Virus record (IMG/VR): IMGVR_UViG_3300047444_000176
Coordinates: 1-62,379 of that record
Reading direction: 5' to 3' (one strand)
DNA length: 62,379 nucleotides
Origin: a virus
Within the stretch, counting starts at the first letter, position 1; each line of letters starts with the position of its first letter. The notes beneath the pieces are model-generated. The model saw only the letters and a program-made list of their open reading frames with translations. It was not told where the DNA came from and searched no databases. Positions 38,201 to 47,807 of the stretch are shown piece by piece. Position numbers and translations under genes: made by a program.

Positions 38201-39276
38201 AGAGCCGCCCGCGTTGCGCCCTGCACGCCGAGCCCGAGGCCGCCGACGATTGCGCCGGTAGCCGCGTGCTTCGCTGCTTGCAGGATCGGGTTCACGGCCT
38301 TGGCCGCGACTGCACCCTCCTTCGCCACGAGGCCCATGGCCTGAAGCGCCTTGTTGAGCGGGCCTGCGCCGGCCCCGAGGAACAGGGCATCGGCAGCCGC
38401 CCTCGCTGGCTCGGTGATCTGCGTGCGCTGCATCGCGTCGAGGTCCTGATCCATGGAGTCGATCGTCTGCTGCTTGCCGAGTTCGGCGTTGCGCGCCCGG
38501 CGTGACGCCTCACCCATGATCTCGTCGTCGGTGAAGCCCTGCGCCCGGAGGCCGGGAGCGAGCTTGCCGAAGTACTCCTGCGTGCGGCCCTCGACATTCG
38601 GGCCAGCGGCGACCTGCGCCATCTTCCGCTGCTGGTCGAGGATGAACGCCTCGTCCACCGCCATGTTGCCCGCGTGCCCGGCGGCGAACGCAAGCTGTGT
38701 CGGCGCGCCACCGAGGGCTTTCGCCACCTGACCGGCCCCCGCCTTGAACGCAGCGGTGCCAACGCCAGCGAGCATGCCCGGCACTTCGGCCGCCGCGTAG
38801 GGCGCGAGCCCAACGGCCGCCTCGCCCACTGCATGACGCAGCGGCGTGGTCGACTGCATGAGCGTCGGCTTGAAGTCGGCGAGGTACGTGTCCTTCAGCT
38901 TCTTGTCGTACGCCTCGGGCGTCATCTCGCTCGCGAAGCGCGCGCGATGCCGCTGGAGGATCTCGCGATCGGACATCCCGCTCATGTCGAAGTCGCCCTC
39001 GAACTTCGCGCGGATGCCGTTCGCGATGTGGTTGATCTTCGCCTCGTCGAGGTCGCCGCCCTTGTACTCCGGGGCACCAGCCTTCGGGGCAGGAGCAGGC
39101 GTGGGGACCGGAGCCGGAGAGTCCACGGTGTCGGCTTCATTCCCTGCAACGGGATCGGCCGCCGGGGCGTTCGGGTCCAACGCCGCCGTGTCGGTAGGCG
39201 TCGAGTACTGGGGACGTCCCGCCGCCGCCTCCTGCGCCCGCAGGCGCTTCATCATCTCCGAGAACTTCTCCGCCAT
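35290..39276 (-). CDS. Large internal virion/ejection protein (1328 aa)
   Basis: The longest protein in the window. It begins MAEKFSEMMKRLRAQEAAAG, with Ala-rich helices (about residues 110-430 include amphipathic and glycine-rich segments), a Pro/Ala-rich linker, and a C-terminal folded part (about 900-1328) with AAMALKAYSQWKGG, KLGGLTPEEYAHEATDHLKM and a Lys-rich end. Size and position match the channel-forming inner-core proteins of short-tailed phages. It is not an N4-type virion RNA polymerase: no polymerase motifs were seen and it is far shorter. Confidence 0.65.
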   Translation of the reverse strand: MAEKFSEMMKRLRAQEAAAGRPQYSTPTDTAALDPNAPAADPVAGNEADTVDSPAPVPTPAPAPKAGAPEYKGGDLDEAKINHIANGIRAKFEGDFDMSGMSDREILQRHRARFASEMTPEAYDKKLKDTYLADFKPTLMQSTTPLRHAVGEAAVGLAPYAAAEVPGMLAGVGTAAFKAGAGQVAKALGGAPTQLAFAAGHAGNMAVDEAFILDQQRKMAQVAAGPNVEGRTQEYFGKLAPGLRAQGFTDDEIMGEASRRARNAELGKQQTIDSMDQDLDAMQRTQITEPARAAADALFLGAGAGPLNKALQAMGLVAKEGAVAAKAVNPILQAAKHAATGAIVGGLGLGVQGATRAALEAGAANLSPADIAHEMVRGGIEEGSKGAEGGFALGGGLGLLGESVGALARLPGERAAKAAAKADAVAEEVSGANAAALRKNQAEYADKARLSKLSDESAAAYQKRVQADKITNTAVTFRADRTQYPLQGDPYVVAQGIVASEHGSDALQTPAGLKAIDVIGNKIKLAQAAENETANFKNVALPPTEPTGGPPSLTSPGALAGPGQAAESAPTMETRPLEPRPVMQGEAQLPPTGLRTQMNELQAPPASGIAPNTEPAIEPRERLAVPPQPEVTPAMRDARVREVLGVPETPLKKPRAKAVEAAPAAVPAPVVTPREEALAPAAPSASSSTVEPRALNAEVAGATPASPATPEAPANRAAEALGKLSVGEHAVVKEQNGALHIERLGLPGGVQAERGALGKVLDHITTTADEHGVPVTMRLTKIDSNGGKIPIEKQMKNYLAPRGFEITASTKLPEGQMATADVIRQPIGQHQAQVAASLDKVAEAARARLNSKLGRANAGFDPTMIGDAALDLAASMFAKKLRDPESLASYLVGKYGEVVKPFIEKISAMAQKSFTRMFKDTGTAEKNLDDLLALKESGKYGMGWYDKTAKWVKQQFGEDSDMFLRFLAVTSANGQTESGAAMALKAYSQWKGGMPFEGFRGDSMRGQLESAAKGEPLPPNTKIKNFLDALRGDPNAVVLDRWMLRALKMNDVTALKPNNYKMYESAVRQLAADNSMSPAEFQAAVWEGARVGSIQEKEAIGGRAASTKTGSARPLEDLVDRKLGGLTPEEYAHEATDHLKMMQNLYQGLAPVRKAIEKADEGHWVKTEGATADQSGHTFDPNTFEPAKHEGNVVSLISHNAKRNVLYPGRILKFKQQVQPLIDEMEKKGLKPTIGVWQLTDPKTKMPTGEFSLDLNIMVDDKDKAMEIARDNKQLAVAHLGPGGEFQGVTETGHKGKQNLPPKDYKEQPAWYKQQINRVRSFVKKAGL

Positions 39277-39288
39277 GGTGCTACCTCC

Positions 39289-40509
39289 TTAGAACTTCTC
39301 TTTCGCGCCTGTGGACTTGGCCTTCGGCGTGCCGGCCGCCTGCGTGTGCTTCGCTGGCGTCTGACCCTTCTCGCGCGCTTCCTCATCTTCGAGCATGGTG
39401 TGGAACTCTTCCGAGAGCGAGTCGAGATCGACCGGGTCGTAGGTCTTCGTCAGATCCTTGCCGTCGATCCCGCGCTTGGCGAGATGTTCGGCCACGGCCT
39501 TCATGAACATCTGCTGACCGGTCGGGTTGAGCCGCGAGGACATCGACTGTGCCCGCAGGAGCGCCGACTGGTACATCGTGTCGCCGCGCATCTTGGCCCG
39601 CTGGTTCTGGCCGGCGATGACCTCGTGCGTGCGCTGCTCTTCCTGCGCGTGCGTGAGATGCTGGTTGCCGACTTCGGCAGCCTGAGCCTTCTCCTTCTCG
39701 GAGAGCGCGACGCGCCAGTTGCCCTTCGCCTCGGCCTCGGCCGCCTTGGCCTCGTGCATCTTCTGCTTGAGGACCATCTGCGCCGAGAAGCTGTTGTCCG
39801 CGCGTGCGTTCCGCTCGGCAAGCTGCTGGTCGTAGTCGGCGAGCCCACTGCGGCCTGACTGCTTGACCGCCGGGTTCATGTCACCGAGCGCGAGCAGACC
39901 GCGCTTCCAGCCCTCGGGCTTCTCGCGGTTGGCCTCGTGCTCCTTCATCGCCTTGACCTCGGCCTCGTACTCCCCTTGGAAGTCACGGCCGGGGTGCATC
40001 TTCTGGAAGAGCGCATCGAGGTCGATCGCGTTCTGGTGGATCTCGACGCGGTGATCGTGCTCGGCCTTGTCGATGTTGTACTGGTCCTTGCCGCTCTCGC
40101 CCTTGTACTTCGGGTCGTTCGGGTCGGGCTCGACCAGTTCGGGCAACTGGAATCCGCGCTGAGGAGCCGCTGCGGCCGGAGTGCTCGTGCCGTCGGCAGC
40201 CGCCGAAGCGGGGGCCGGGGGTGCCGGAGCAGCAGCCGCCGGGGCGACTGACGCTGCGGACGCGGACGCCGGGGCAGCCGCTGAGGCCGGAGCGACAGCA
40301 GCCTGTGAAGGGCTGCCGGCCGGCTGACGGGCGGGCATGCCCATGTTCGCGGCAACGACCGGGCTCATCGGGCCCTGTCCAGCAGGGATCGCCGCACCGC
40401 CCTGCTGCGACATCAGGTCGCGGATCATCGCGAGCTTGGCCGGATCGGTGGTCGGGACCGGCTGCGCGGAATCACTGACAGCCTGCGTGAACTTGCGTGG
40501 AACGCTCAT
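39289..40509 (-). CDS. Internal virion protein (406 aa), Ala/Pro-rich N-terminus
   Basis: Start at ATG 40509 (MSVPRKFTQAVSDSAQPVPT); the longer upstream frame overlaps the next gene. Residues about 35-130 are Ala/Pro low complexity (PAAAAPAPPAPASAAADG), then a long helical, charged region (ENPEGWKRG..., KMHEAKAAEAEAKGNWRVAL). Probably a core or ejection protein. Confidence 0.6.
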   Translation of the reverse strand: MSVPRKFTQAVSDSAQPVPTTDPAKLAMIRDLMSQQGGAAIPAGQGPMSPVVAANMGMPARQPAGSPSQAAVAPASAAAPASASAASVAPAAAAPAPPAPASAAADGTSTPAAAAPQRGFQLPELVEPDPNDPKYKGESGKDQYNIDKAEHDHRVEIHQNAIDLDALFQKMHPGRDFQGEYEAEVKAMKEHEANREKPEGWKRGLLALGDMNPAVKQSGRSGLADYDQQLAERNARADNSFSAQMVLKQKMHEAKAAEAEAKGNWRVALSEKEKAQAAEVGNQHLTHAQEEQRTHEVIAGQNQRAKMRGDTMYQSALLRAQSMSSRLNPTGQQMFMKAVAEHLAKRGIDGKDLTKTYDPVDLDSLSEEFHTMLEDEEAREKGQTPAKHTQAAGTPKAKSTGAKEKF

Positions 40510-41096
40510 TAGCGACCTCGTGCGTTGTAGTAGTTGGTCTCGTCCTTGCCGACGCCGGGTGCCGGCGCGTCTGCATCGGAGCCAGCGGCCTTCTGCTTCG
40601 GCATCGTCGCCGCCCACTGGCCGGCCGCGCCCGCGATCTTCTCGAAGGGCGACGGCTGCTCGTTGTTGTAGATCTGCCCTCGCTCGGCGACGCCCGCGAG
40701 GTTCTGGTTCAGGCCGGTCGCGCTCGCGAGAGCGCCCTGCCACATGCCAGCCTTCTGCGTCGATTCGAGGGAGCCCTGAATCTGGGGCGCGGTCGCAGTG
40801 GCGAAGTCGGAAGCGCCCGAGGTCGCACCAGAGCCATTGCCCATGCCGGACGCAGCAGCGTTCGACGCGAGGTTGCCCTCAGCGGTCTGGCCCGAGGTGG
40901 CCGCCTGCCGGAGCAGGTTCTGGCCGTAGGGCGAGGACAGGATGTTGTTGTAGAGCTTCATGGCGTCGGCGTTGATAGCGTCAGGGCCGAACCGGCGGCG
41001 GAGTTCCTCCGGGTCAGCGTACTTGCGCTTCTTGCCGAAGATCGCGCCGAGGCCGTTCAGGATGTACGGAGCGGCGGTGAGGAGAGCAGCAGGCAT
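40509..41096 (-). CDS. Putative internal virion protein (195 aa)
   Basis: Starts MPAALLTAAPYILNGLGAIF, hydrophobic at the N-terminus, then a basic patch (GKKRKYADPEELRRRF) and a Gly/Ser/Ala/Gln-rich helical part, as in T7 gp14-like small core proteins. It sits between the tail-fibre side and large core proteins. Family by analogy. Confidence 0.6.
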   Translation of the reverse strand: MPAALLTAAPYILNGLGAIFGKKRKYADPEELRRRFGPDAINADAMKLYNNILSSPYGQNLLRQAATSGQTAEGNLASNAAASGMGNGSGATSGASDFATATAPQIQGSLESTQKAGMWQGALASATGLNQNLAGVAERGQIYNNEQPSPFEKIAGAAGQWAATMPKQKAAGSDADAPAPGVGKDETNYYNARGR

Positions 41097-41105
41097 GTGT
41101 ACCTC

Positions 41106-41492
41106 TTACGCGATGTAGCCCCAGACTTCGATGGTGGCGTTGGCCGCGAGTGTGCTTCCCGTGGTGACGGTAAGCTGGAAGTTGGCACCGCTTGCAAGCT
41201 CGGTGTACTGAGTCGGAGCGGTCGTGGTGATCTGGAAGATCGGGCCGATGGCGGCGTAACCCGTGGCAGCGGTCAGCGTCGCGAGGGAGAACGTCTGCAC
41301 GAAGCCCGTGAGGCTGTAGCTCGTGCCGCCCGCCAGTGAGGCCGTCGGGCTGTGGAAGACCACGAACATGACGCGCACCTTCTGGGTGCCCGAGAGTGTC
41401 GGGGCCGTGAAGATCGTGGTCGTTGCCGCCGTCTTCATGTCGATGGTCGCCGAGCCGAGAAGCGCGAGACCCTTCTGCTTCAATGAGGCCAT
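41106..41492 (-). CDS. Hypothetical virion protein (128 aa)
   Basis: Beta-rich, Thr/Ala/Ser-rich protein (MASLKQKGLALLGSATIDMK), with pattern like tail-fibre-associated or capsid decoration proteins. It lies between the tail fibre and core genes. No known domain. Confidence 0.55.
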   Translation of the reverse strand: MASLKQKGLALLGSATIDMKTAATTTIFTAPTLSGTQKVRVMFVVFHSPTASLAGGTSYSLTGFVQTFSLATLTAATGYAAIGPIFQITTTAPTQYTELASGANFQLTVTTGSTLAANATIEVWGYIA

Positions 41493-41502
41493 GGGTTACT
41501 CC

Positions 41503-43422
41503 TTACTGGTTGAGCGCACTGTAGTAGACGTTCTCGTCTTCCCACGAGACATGTTCGTCCTCGTAGAAGAGATCGGCACTGGTGCCAGTGAAGACGCCAG
41601 TTGCGGAGATGCTGGCTCGAACGGAGGGGATGCTGTCGAGGACCTGTAGGAAGTCGCCCGTCTGTCCCGAGCGGCGAGTCTGGAGCTTGAGGAGTACGCA
41701 GCCGTTCGCGCCGTTCGTGTCGTCCGCGATGATGCGGAGTACGGTGGTCGGGCTTGCCTCGGGGGCCGCAAAGCCCACAGCGCCAGCCTGCGCGTTCGTG
41801 ATGAGCGTGTAGGCGGAACTGATGCCGAAGCGGGTGAAGACGCCGTTACCCGCCGAGGAGAGGAAGACCGAGCGGTGTGTCGAAGCAAGGTCACCAACGA
41901 GCATCCGGAAGCTGTTCGCGATGTTGAGTGAGTCGGACCATGCGGCGACGTGGCTGACGTTGAACAGGTTCAGGTCACTCGTCGTCTGGAGGCACTGAAG
42001 GGCATCGCTCGCGCCAGCGAAGTAGCAACCGGCGCTGGTCTGTCCGATGACGACGTGTCCGTTGGCGGTCAGCACAGCGAAGTTCTGCGTGCCGAGCGTC
42101 TTGTTAGGGGCCGTGCCGGTCGTCGAGTTGTAGACGATGAAGTCCGCTCCCGAGATCGAGAGTGGCTCGTTCATGAAAAGGCCAGTCCACGCGGACGTGA
42201 AGTCCTGTGGGTTCGCGTTGAAGCCCCACCCGATCTGCGTCGCACCGGCTGAAGACTGGCGGCGAATCCAGCCCTTGTTCGTCGCGATGGTGATGAAGTT
42301 CAGTTCACCACGGTTCGGGCCGCCGAACTGAAGGTGGGCTCCGATGGCGTTGCCACTCACGACAGTGCCCGCCTCGAAGATCGAGAAGGCAGTCTGCCGC
42401 TTGAACGTCATCGTCTGCGTGGTGATCGTGGGAAGTGTGTTCGAGAGCGTCAACTGACCGCCCGTCACCTTCGTCACGACGTAAGTGCCTGACGGGATGC
42501 CCGAGCCGGTGACGATGTCACCCGAGGCGTAGCCGTTCGAGGCAGCGCCTGCATTGTCGAGGACGTTGCTGAAGGGCGTACCTGCTGCGGTCAGCGTACG
42601 CGTGCCGTTGACGGCCGAGCAACTGGCGACGACGAGACCGACGTTCGAGTCGTCCAACTGGTCAGACAGGATGCGGAGCGGGGCAGCCGTACCAGCCGTG
42701 ATGCGGAGCGCGCCGTTCAGGAAGAAGTCGATGTCGGTGCCCGACTCGTCGTTCGTACGACGGAAGAGGCCCACGTCCGTGAAGGTGACAGTCCCACCCG
42801 TGATCGTCCCGGTGAGGGCGACCGTGAGCGAGAGGTCCGTGTTGCCGTTGACGTGGCGGACGTAGGTGTTCGCCGCGACGTTGGTGCCCGTCACGAGCAT
42901 CCCGGCCGTGACCTGCGCGGTGCCACCGGAAGCGATGAAGCCCGCATCAGTCGAGGTCAGCTTCATGTCGCCGCTGGTGCCGTTGACCGTGTGCGTGACG
43001 CCGGTCGCGCCTAGTCGCACCATGCCGCTGCTGCCGACAACGTCAACGAGCGCCGAGGGAGCCACCGTGCCGAAGCCGAAGAAGCCCTGTGCTTCATCGA
43101 ACGCCGCCTGCGTCTGCGCGGAGCCGAAGAAGATCAAGCCCTTCGTCGCGTTGGCCGTCGAGACGAGAGTGAGGTCGCCCGAGGCCGCCGTGTCACCCTT
43201 GGCGATCTGCCCGCCTGAACGGCCGGCAAGTAGGAAGTATCCCGACAGGTCGGGTGCGGGTAGAGGGTTGCCCGAGGAGTCAGGCACCTCACCGCGTACA
43301 ACCGCCGCCGCTGCCTGAAACGACGACGTCGCGGCCCTGTTGAGGCGAGTGATCGCCTCGTAGAGCCACGGGGCGCAGTCGTCAGGGGTGCGGGGCGGAT
43401 GTACGGGGATGAAGGCTGGCAT
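41503..43422 (-). CDS. Tail fibre / receptor-binding protein (639 aa)
   Basis: Starts MPAFIPVHPPRTPDDCAPWL, with an N-terminal helix for virion attachment, then long Gly/Thr/Ser/Asn-rich beta repeats typical of phage fibres (STANATKGLIFFGSAQTQAA and similar). No intramolecular chaperone triad is obvious. It ends LFYEDEHVSWEDENVYYSAL, an acidic aromatic C-terminus. Position after tail tubular B supports the call. Confidence 0.8.
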   Translation of the reverse strand: MPAFIPVHPPRTPDDCAPWLYEAITRLNRAATSSFQAAAAVVRGEVPDSSGNPLPAPDLSGYFLLAGRSGGQIAKGDTAASGDLTLVSTANATKGLIFFGSAQTQAAFDEAQGFFGFGTVAPSALVDVVGSSGMVRLGATGVTHTVNGTSGDMKLTSTDAGFIASGGTAQVTAGMLVTGTNVAANTYVRHVNGNTDLSLTVALTGTITGGTVTFTDVGLFRRTNDESGTDIDFFLNGALRITAGTAAPLRILSDQLDDSNVGLVVASCSAVNGTRTLTAAGTPFSNVLDNAGAASNGYASGDIVTGSGIPSGTYVVTKVTGGQLTLSNTLPTITTQTMTFKRQTAFSIFEAGTVVSGNAIGAHLQFGGPNRGELNFITIATNKGWIRRQSSAGATQIGWGFNANPQDFTSAWTGLFMNEPLSISGADFIVYNSTTGTAPNKTLGTQNFAVLTANGHVVIGQTSAGCYFAGASDALQCLQTTSDLNLFNVSHVAAWSDSLNIANSFRMLVGDLASTHRSVFLSSAGNGVFTRFGISSAYTLITNAQAGAVGFAAPEASPTTVLRIIADDTNGANGCVLLKLQTRRSGQTGDFLQVLDSIPSVRASISATGVFTGTSADLFYEDEHVSWEDENVYYSALNQ

Positions 43423-43431
43423 CGGATTCCT

Positions 43432-46400
43432 CTACGTGGTGTTGCGGTTGGTGTCCGGGTAACCCTGCTCGCTGACCATGTAGGTGATCTGGTGCAACCG
43501 CATGTTGGTGCCGAGGTCGGCCCAAGTCAGCGTGTCACCGTTCGCGTCGAACGTGAGGGGAACCTTCTCGATCTGTAGCTCGAAGCCACGCCGGATGTTC
43601 GAGTTCACGATGCTGACGAGATCGCCAGCGAGCGTGGAGACGTAGTCCGTGCTGAGGCCCTTGACTGCCTCGCCGAGCCCGCTCCCTCGGATGCCGATTC
43701 CAATCGTGCCCGAGTCAACCGTGAGGGTGACACTGCCCGTGGTGTTGGCCGCCCGTGAGAGTGAGAGCGTAGCGACGTCGGTTACCACCGTGCAGATCGT
43801 GCCCGGATCAATGCCAGTACCCTTGACGCGGTAGCCGGCGATTGCGTTCACGAACGCGTTGGTGGGTGACGTGACCGTGGTGCTGTCCTTCGTCAGTGCG
43901 GACAGGGAGTACGTGAGTGAGTTCGACCCGTAGGGCGAGAACATCAGGTAGACCTTGTCGCCGAAGACGTCCCGGTCCATGCCCGCCGAGTAGATCTTGC
44001 GGGTGCGGATGAACGGGATGATCTGCACGTCCTGAACGGTGGCCTTGCCATCACCCTGCGTACTCGCCGTGGCCGTGTTGGTCACGCGGTAGCCCGTCGG
44101 GATGGTCGTGCCACTGTCTTCGAGGTAGACGAGGCCGTCGGTCTCCTGCCCAGTGAGCAGGTAGGCCGTGCCGTTGAGGTACGCCTCGCACGCACTGCGC
44201 GCCGAGACGACCGAGGGGCCAATGGCCGGAAGCTGGAACATGCCCTTCAGCTTGTCTTGCTGGTACGAGAAGTACATCACGCGCGTGTTACGCGAGTGCG
44301 TCGCACCAGCCGGGCAGTAGTAGAGCGCGAGCAGCTTCTGGCGCGGGTAGTTCTTGAGGACCGCCGACCCGAGCGCCGAGATCTTGACCGTGTTCTCCCA
44401 GTCGAGATCCATGTTGAGCGGGAGCGTCCAGATGCCGTTGCTGAGGAACATGCCCGACGTGGAGGCATAGGCCATGAAGACGCCGCGCCCCGGCATGTCG
44501 AACGTCGTCGCGCAGAGTGGACCGGGGATGCCGTGGTCCGTGGCGATGTCCTCGTGCGCGAGGCCCGAGGTCATGTCCGTGTCGGTCTCCCGAGGGAGGT
44601 ACATGACGCGCTTGACCGTGTTCTCCAGCCCGACGAACAGGTTGCCGTTGAGCGCCCGGATGAAGGTGATCCTGTCGCGCTTGCGCGTGTTGAACGTCAG
44701 CCGGTAGGGCTTCGGGAACGCCTCCGGGTCGTCCGGCAGCGAGTAGCGAAGCGTGTTGATCTGGCTGAGGTCGTTCAGGACGAGGCAGCCTTGGAAGAAG
44801 TCGCCCGTGGTGCAGACCGGCGGGAGCAGCCGCGCCGGGTCCGAGACCGTGGCCCCGACCTGATCGCGGTACGTCACGACGCGGTACGCGGGCCCGTTGA
44901 AGTCGACGTTCACCGAGGTGTACCACACCTTGATGTAGACATCGTAGACGTCGAGCCGGACATTGGGCGAGCCCTGCTTCATGATGCCGAGTTCGACGGC
45001 GAGCGTCGAGGTGTCCGTGTTCGTCCACGCAACGCCGAGCAGGTCCATGGGGCCGCCGAAGGCGATGCCCGTCTGGATCATGGGGACGCCCCGTGACAGG
45101 AGGCTCGTCTGTCGGCCGCTGGCGGTCGCCATCAGCTTGATCCACAGGCCGGCGACGTTCGTCGAGCGTGCGTTGACGACGACTTGGATGCCGATGGGAA
45201 CCTTGCTCGTATAGTCGACCGAGCCCACGACGCCCGTCGAGAAGCCGAAGGTCGTCAGCCGACTCGCACCGTCGGAGTAGACCGGCCAGTGCGTGCCGCC
45301 CGTCTGAACCGAGCCGTAGTCGAGGTCAGCCGCACCCGTAAGGTGGTCAGCATGGCTGAATGGCAACGCGTAGCCCGTGGCCGCAGCGAACGCGCCCGCG
45401 TACTTCTGCTGCGTGAGCGTCACGTCGGTCAGCGTGTAGGTCTGGCCGGCAGCGTAGGTCGTCATCGCGACAGTGGCGCACCGACGCATCGAGGCCAGCG
45501 AAGGCATGTCGGTGGCCGGTCCGTAGATGTAGATGCCCCAGTGGGTCGCGACGTAGCCGTCCTGACCGTTGTTCTGCACGGCCGGGAAGGTGATCGTGAT
45601 CGTGTCCGAGGCCGGCGTGGTGATGGCCGCCGAGAGGGGCAGGCCCGCCCCACCCTGTGAGCCCGTATCGCCCGTGGCCGCGTTGTTGACGCCGAGATAA
45701 GCTCCCTCGATGATCTGGAGCTTCTGGATCGGGTCTTTGAGCGCCGTGGCGATGTCGCCGTTGGGCGAGTAGATCTCCGTGATGAGGAACCAGTAGTTGC
45801 CTGCGCCCTTCGTCAGGTTCCAGCCCGTGGTCTGGCCGGTGTTGACAGCGAGCGTCGGCGCGATGAGGACCGGCTTGAGGCCGACCGGGCGCGCACTGAG
45901 TGCCGGCAGAGTGGCAGCGACCGCAGAACGATCAGCCCACTCGACGGCACGGAGCGCGGACGTGGTCCCGTCCCACACGAAGTACTTGCGGGCGTTGAAC
46001 TGGATCGCGTCGAGGATCTCGTTGCCGTTGTTGCCGAAGCCCACGGCGGTGCCGCAGGTGAAGACGGGCGTGTAGACCCCGTTGCCGCCCGAGGGCGCTG
46101 CGTTCAGCGTGGCCGTCTTGTAGTGGCCCGTGGTCCCGTCCTGATTCGAGACGGCCGTGACGTAGACGTTCGGGCCGATCGACGTGCCGATGACCCTCGC
46201 GCCGACGGCGGCGGCGAGGAACGGGTACTGCGTGAAGGTGAGCGTGACGGTGCCGTTGGTGGCAGACGTGTCGAGCGTGATGTTCGAGTTGTCCTGCACG
46301 GCCGAGACGCGAGTGCCAGCAGTGACGCCAGTGCCCGAGACGACCATGCCCACGACCACGTTGCCGAAGATCGCGGAGCCAGTGACGGCCGTGCCACTGA

Positions 46401-46827
46401 TGGTGCAGGAGGCGATGACGAGGTTGGCGTCGAACGCTGTGCTCGTGACCGTCCCGACCCACCGTCCCTGACCGCCGACCTCAGCGGGCGTGAGCCCGGA
46501 GGTGGCCGTGAAGTCGGCCGCGTAGACGTGCGTATCCGGCGAGGCCGGATTCTGGCCCGAGGTCCACGTCGGAGAGCCATCCGTGCGCCGGCCAAGCATC
46601 AGGATCTGCTCGGTGAAGTTGCCGTCGAACGACAGTTGCTTGAGCCCTCGGATGTCGGCACCGATGACGGTTGAGGTGAGAGCCGTGCGGCCCGGCGCGC
46701 GCCAGATGGCCGGGTCCTTCTCACGGTAGAAGCAGTCGTCCGCGCGTTGGAGTTCGCCCGATTCGAGCATCGCGCCAACGCGAGCGGTGACGAGTCCGCC
46801 GTTCAGAAGTTCAGTGACTGCACGCAT
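43432..46827 (-). CDS. Tail tubular protein B-like (1131 aa)
   Basis: A long beta-rich protein directly after the tubular A-like gene, with a start MRAVTELLNGGLVTARVGAM resembling the N-terminus of podovirus tail tube nozzle proteins. Contains repeated beta segments and glycine-rich loops. It is larger than T7 gp12 (about 790 residues), so extra domains are present. It forms the tail nozzle with tubular A. Confidence 0.75.
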   Translation of the reverse strand: MRAVTELLNGGLVTARVGAMLESGELQRADDCFYREKDPAIWRAPGRTALTSTVIGADIRGLKQLSFDGNFTEQILMLGRRTDGSPTWTSGQNPASPDTHVYAADFTATSGLTPAEVGGQGRWVGTVTSTAFDANLVIASCTISGTAVTGSAIFGNVVVGMVVSGTGVTAGTRVSAVQDNSNITLDTSATNGTVTLTFTQYPFLAAAVGARVIGTSIGPNVYVTAVSNQDGTTGHYKTATLNAAPSGGNGVYTPVFTCGTAVGFGNNGNEILDAIQFNARKYFVWDGTTSALRAVEWADRSAVAATLPALSARPVGLKPVLIAPTLAVNTGQTTGWNLTKGAGNYWFLITEIYSPNGDIATALKDPIQKLQIIEGAYLGVNNAATGDTGSQGGAGLPLSAAITTPASDTITITFPAVQNNGQDGYVATHWGIYIYGPATDMPSLASMRRCATVAMTTYAAGQTYTLTDVTLTQQKYAGAFAAATGYALPFSHADHLTGAADLDYGSVQTGGTHWPVYSDGASRLTTFGFSTGVVGSVDYTSKVPIGIQVVVNARSTNVAGLWIKLMATASGRQTSLLSRGVPMIQTGIAFGGPMDLLGVAWTNTDTSTLAVELGIMKQGSPNVRLDVYDVYIKVWYTSVNVDFNGPAYRVVTYRDQVGATVSDPARLLPPVCTTGDFFQGCLVLNDLSQINTLRYSLPDDPEAFPKPYRLTFNTRKRDRITFIRALNGNLFVGLENTVKRVMYLPRETDTDMTSGLAHEDIATDHGIPGPLCATTFDMPGRGVFMAYASTSGMFLSNGIWTLPLNMDLDWENTVKISALGSAVLKNYPRQKLLALYYCPAGATHSRNTRVMYFSYQQDKLKGMFQLPAIGPSVVSARSACEAYLNGTAYLLTGQETDGLVYLEDSGTTIPTGYRVTNTATASTQGDGKATVQDVQIIPFIRTRKIYSAGMDRDVFGDKVYLMFSPYGSNSLTYSLSALTKDSTTVTSPTNAFVNAIAGYRVKGTGIDPGTICTVVTDVATLSLSRAANTTGSVTLTVDSGTIGIGIRGSGLGEAVKGLSTDYVSTLAGDLVSIVNSNIRRGFELQIEKVPLTFDANGDTLTWADLGTNMRLHQITYMVSEQGYPDTNRNTT

Positions 46828-46835
46828 GGGTTACC

Positions 46836-47804
46836 TCAGTAGCGGTAAGGATCGAATGGACCGTTGCCCCAGATGGGCCGGTTGTAGTCGCCGACTTCGT
46901 ACTGGGACTTGAGCCCACGGTCGAAGTCGTCGTCGTCCGTGACCTGCTCATCCTGTGCGACCGCACTGTCCGTGCCATCCTTCGACATGGCCGTGTAGCC
47001 CTGTGGATCGTCCTGCGCCCGCTTCGTCGCGAGGAGCAGCGAGCGGGCGTAGTCGAGGAACTGGTAGAGGAAGTCGTCGATCACGTCGACATACGTGCCG
47101 GTCGGGTTGAACGCCCGGTAGTAGCGGAGCATGAGCGTGTCGGTGCCATCAGGGGTTGAGTCGAACTTCAAGTGCTTCGTGCCGAAGTTCTGCGTCTCTT
47201 CCGAGTAGGCGTTGTACACACCGTAATCGGACGGCGTCCGCGACACGGTCTGGTCGACGAGCACGCGATCCCACCACCGCTGGTCGCGGAAGGTAAGCGT
47301 GCGCTTGTTCGTGGTGAGCGTGGCCGAGAACGGAGCGAAGAAGTCTAGTGGCAGGTTGTAGTCGTTGACGCCCGCCCTCACGGGGATGTTGACGCTCGTC
47401 TTCGTGAGCGTGACGGCGGACGACGCATCGGAAGTCTTGTCGAACGTGACGAGGTTGATGTTGCCCGACGTATCGCGCGTGTAACTTACGACCGTGATCG
47501 TCCCGGTGAAGTGCGCGTCGGCCGTGAACGTGTCGCCGATGTTGACCGCGTTCAGGATGCCCGTGGCTGTGGCCGGGTCGCCCACCTCGTGGACGTACGC
47601 CTGTCCACTGTGCGCGTGGACCGAGAGCGTCGTGTTGGCAACGCTCGTGTCCTTCAGGAGGAAGCGCCAGAACTTCTTGTTCTGCCAGTCCTGATACGCG
47701 CGAAGGATGGCCTCGCCGGCCATGTCGAGCGACTCCTGCGACTCTGCGCCACCGCCGATAATGCGGGCGACGTAGATCTTCGCGTTGACCGTGGTCATGC
47801 TCAT
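46836..47804 (-). CDS. Tail tubular protein A-like adaptor (322 aa)
   Basis: Begins MSMTTVNAKIYVARIIGGGA; AGEAILRAYQDWQNKKFWRF is the helix typical of head-tail adaptors, and the C-terminal acidic/aspartate-rich end precedes YDVGDYNRPIWG-like segments. It lies immediately upstream of tubular B, as in T7-like phages. ATG 47804 follows AGGTAACAC; a second ATG two codons in is possible. Confidence 0.75.
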   Translation of the reverse strand: MSMTTVNAKIYVARIIGGGAESQESLDMAGEAILRAYQDWQNKKFWRFLLKDTSVANTTLSVHAHSGQAYVHEVGDPATATGILNAVNIGDTFTADAHFTGTITVVSYTRDTSGNINLVTFDKTSDASSAVTLTKTSVNIPVRAGVNDYNLPLDFFAPFSATLTTNKRTLTFRDQRWWDRVLVDQTVSRTPSDYGVYNAYSEETQNFGTKHLKFDSTPDGTDTLMLRYYRAFNPTGTYVDVIDDFLYQFLDYARSLLLATKRAQDDPQGYTAMSKDGTDSAVAQDEQVTDDDDFDRGLKSQYEVGDYNRPIWGNGPFDPYRY

Positions 47805-47807
47805 GTG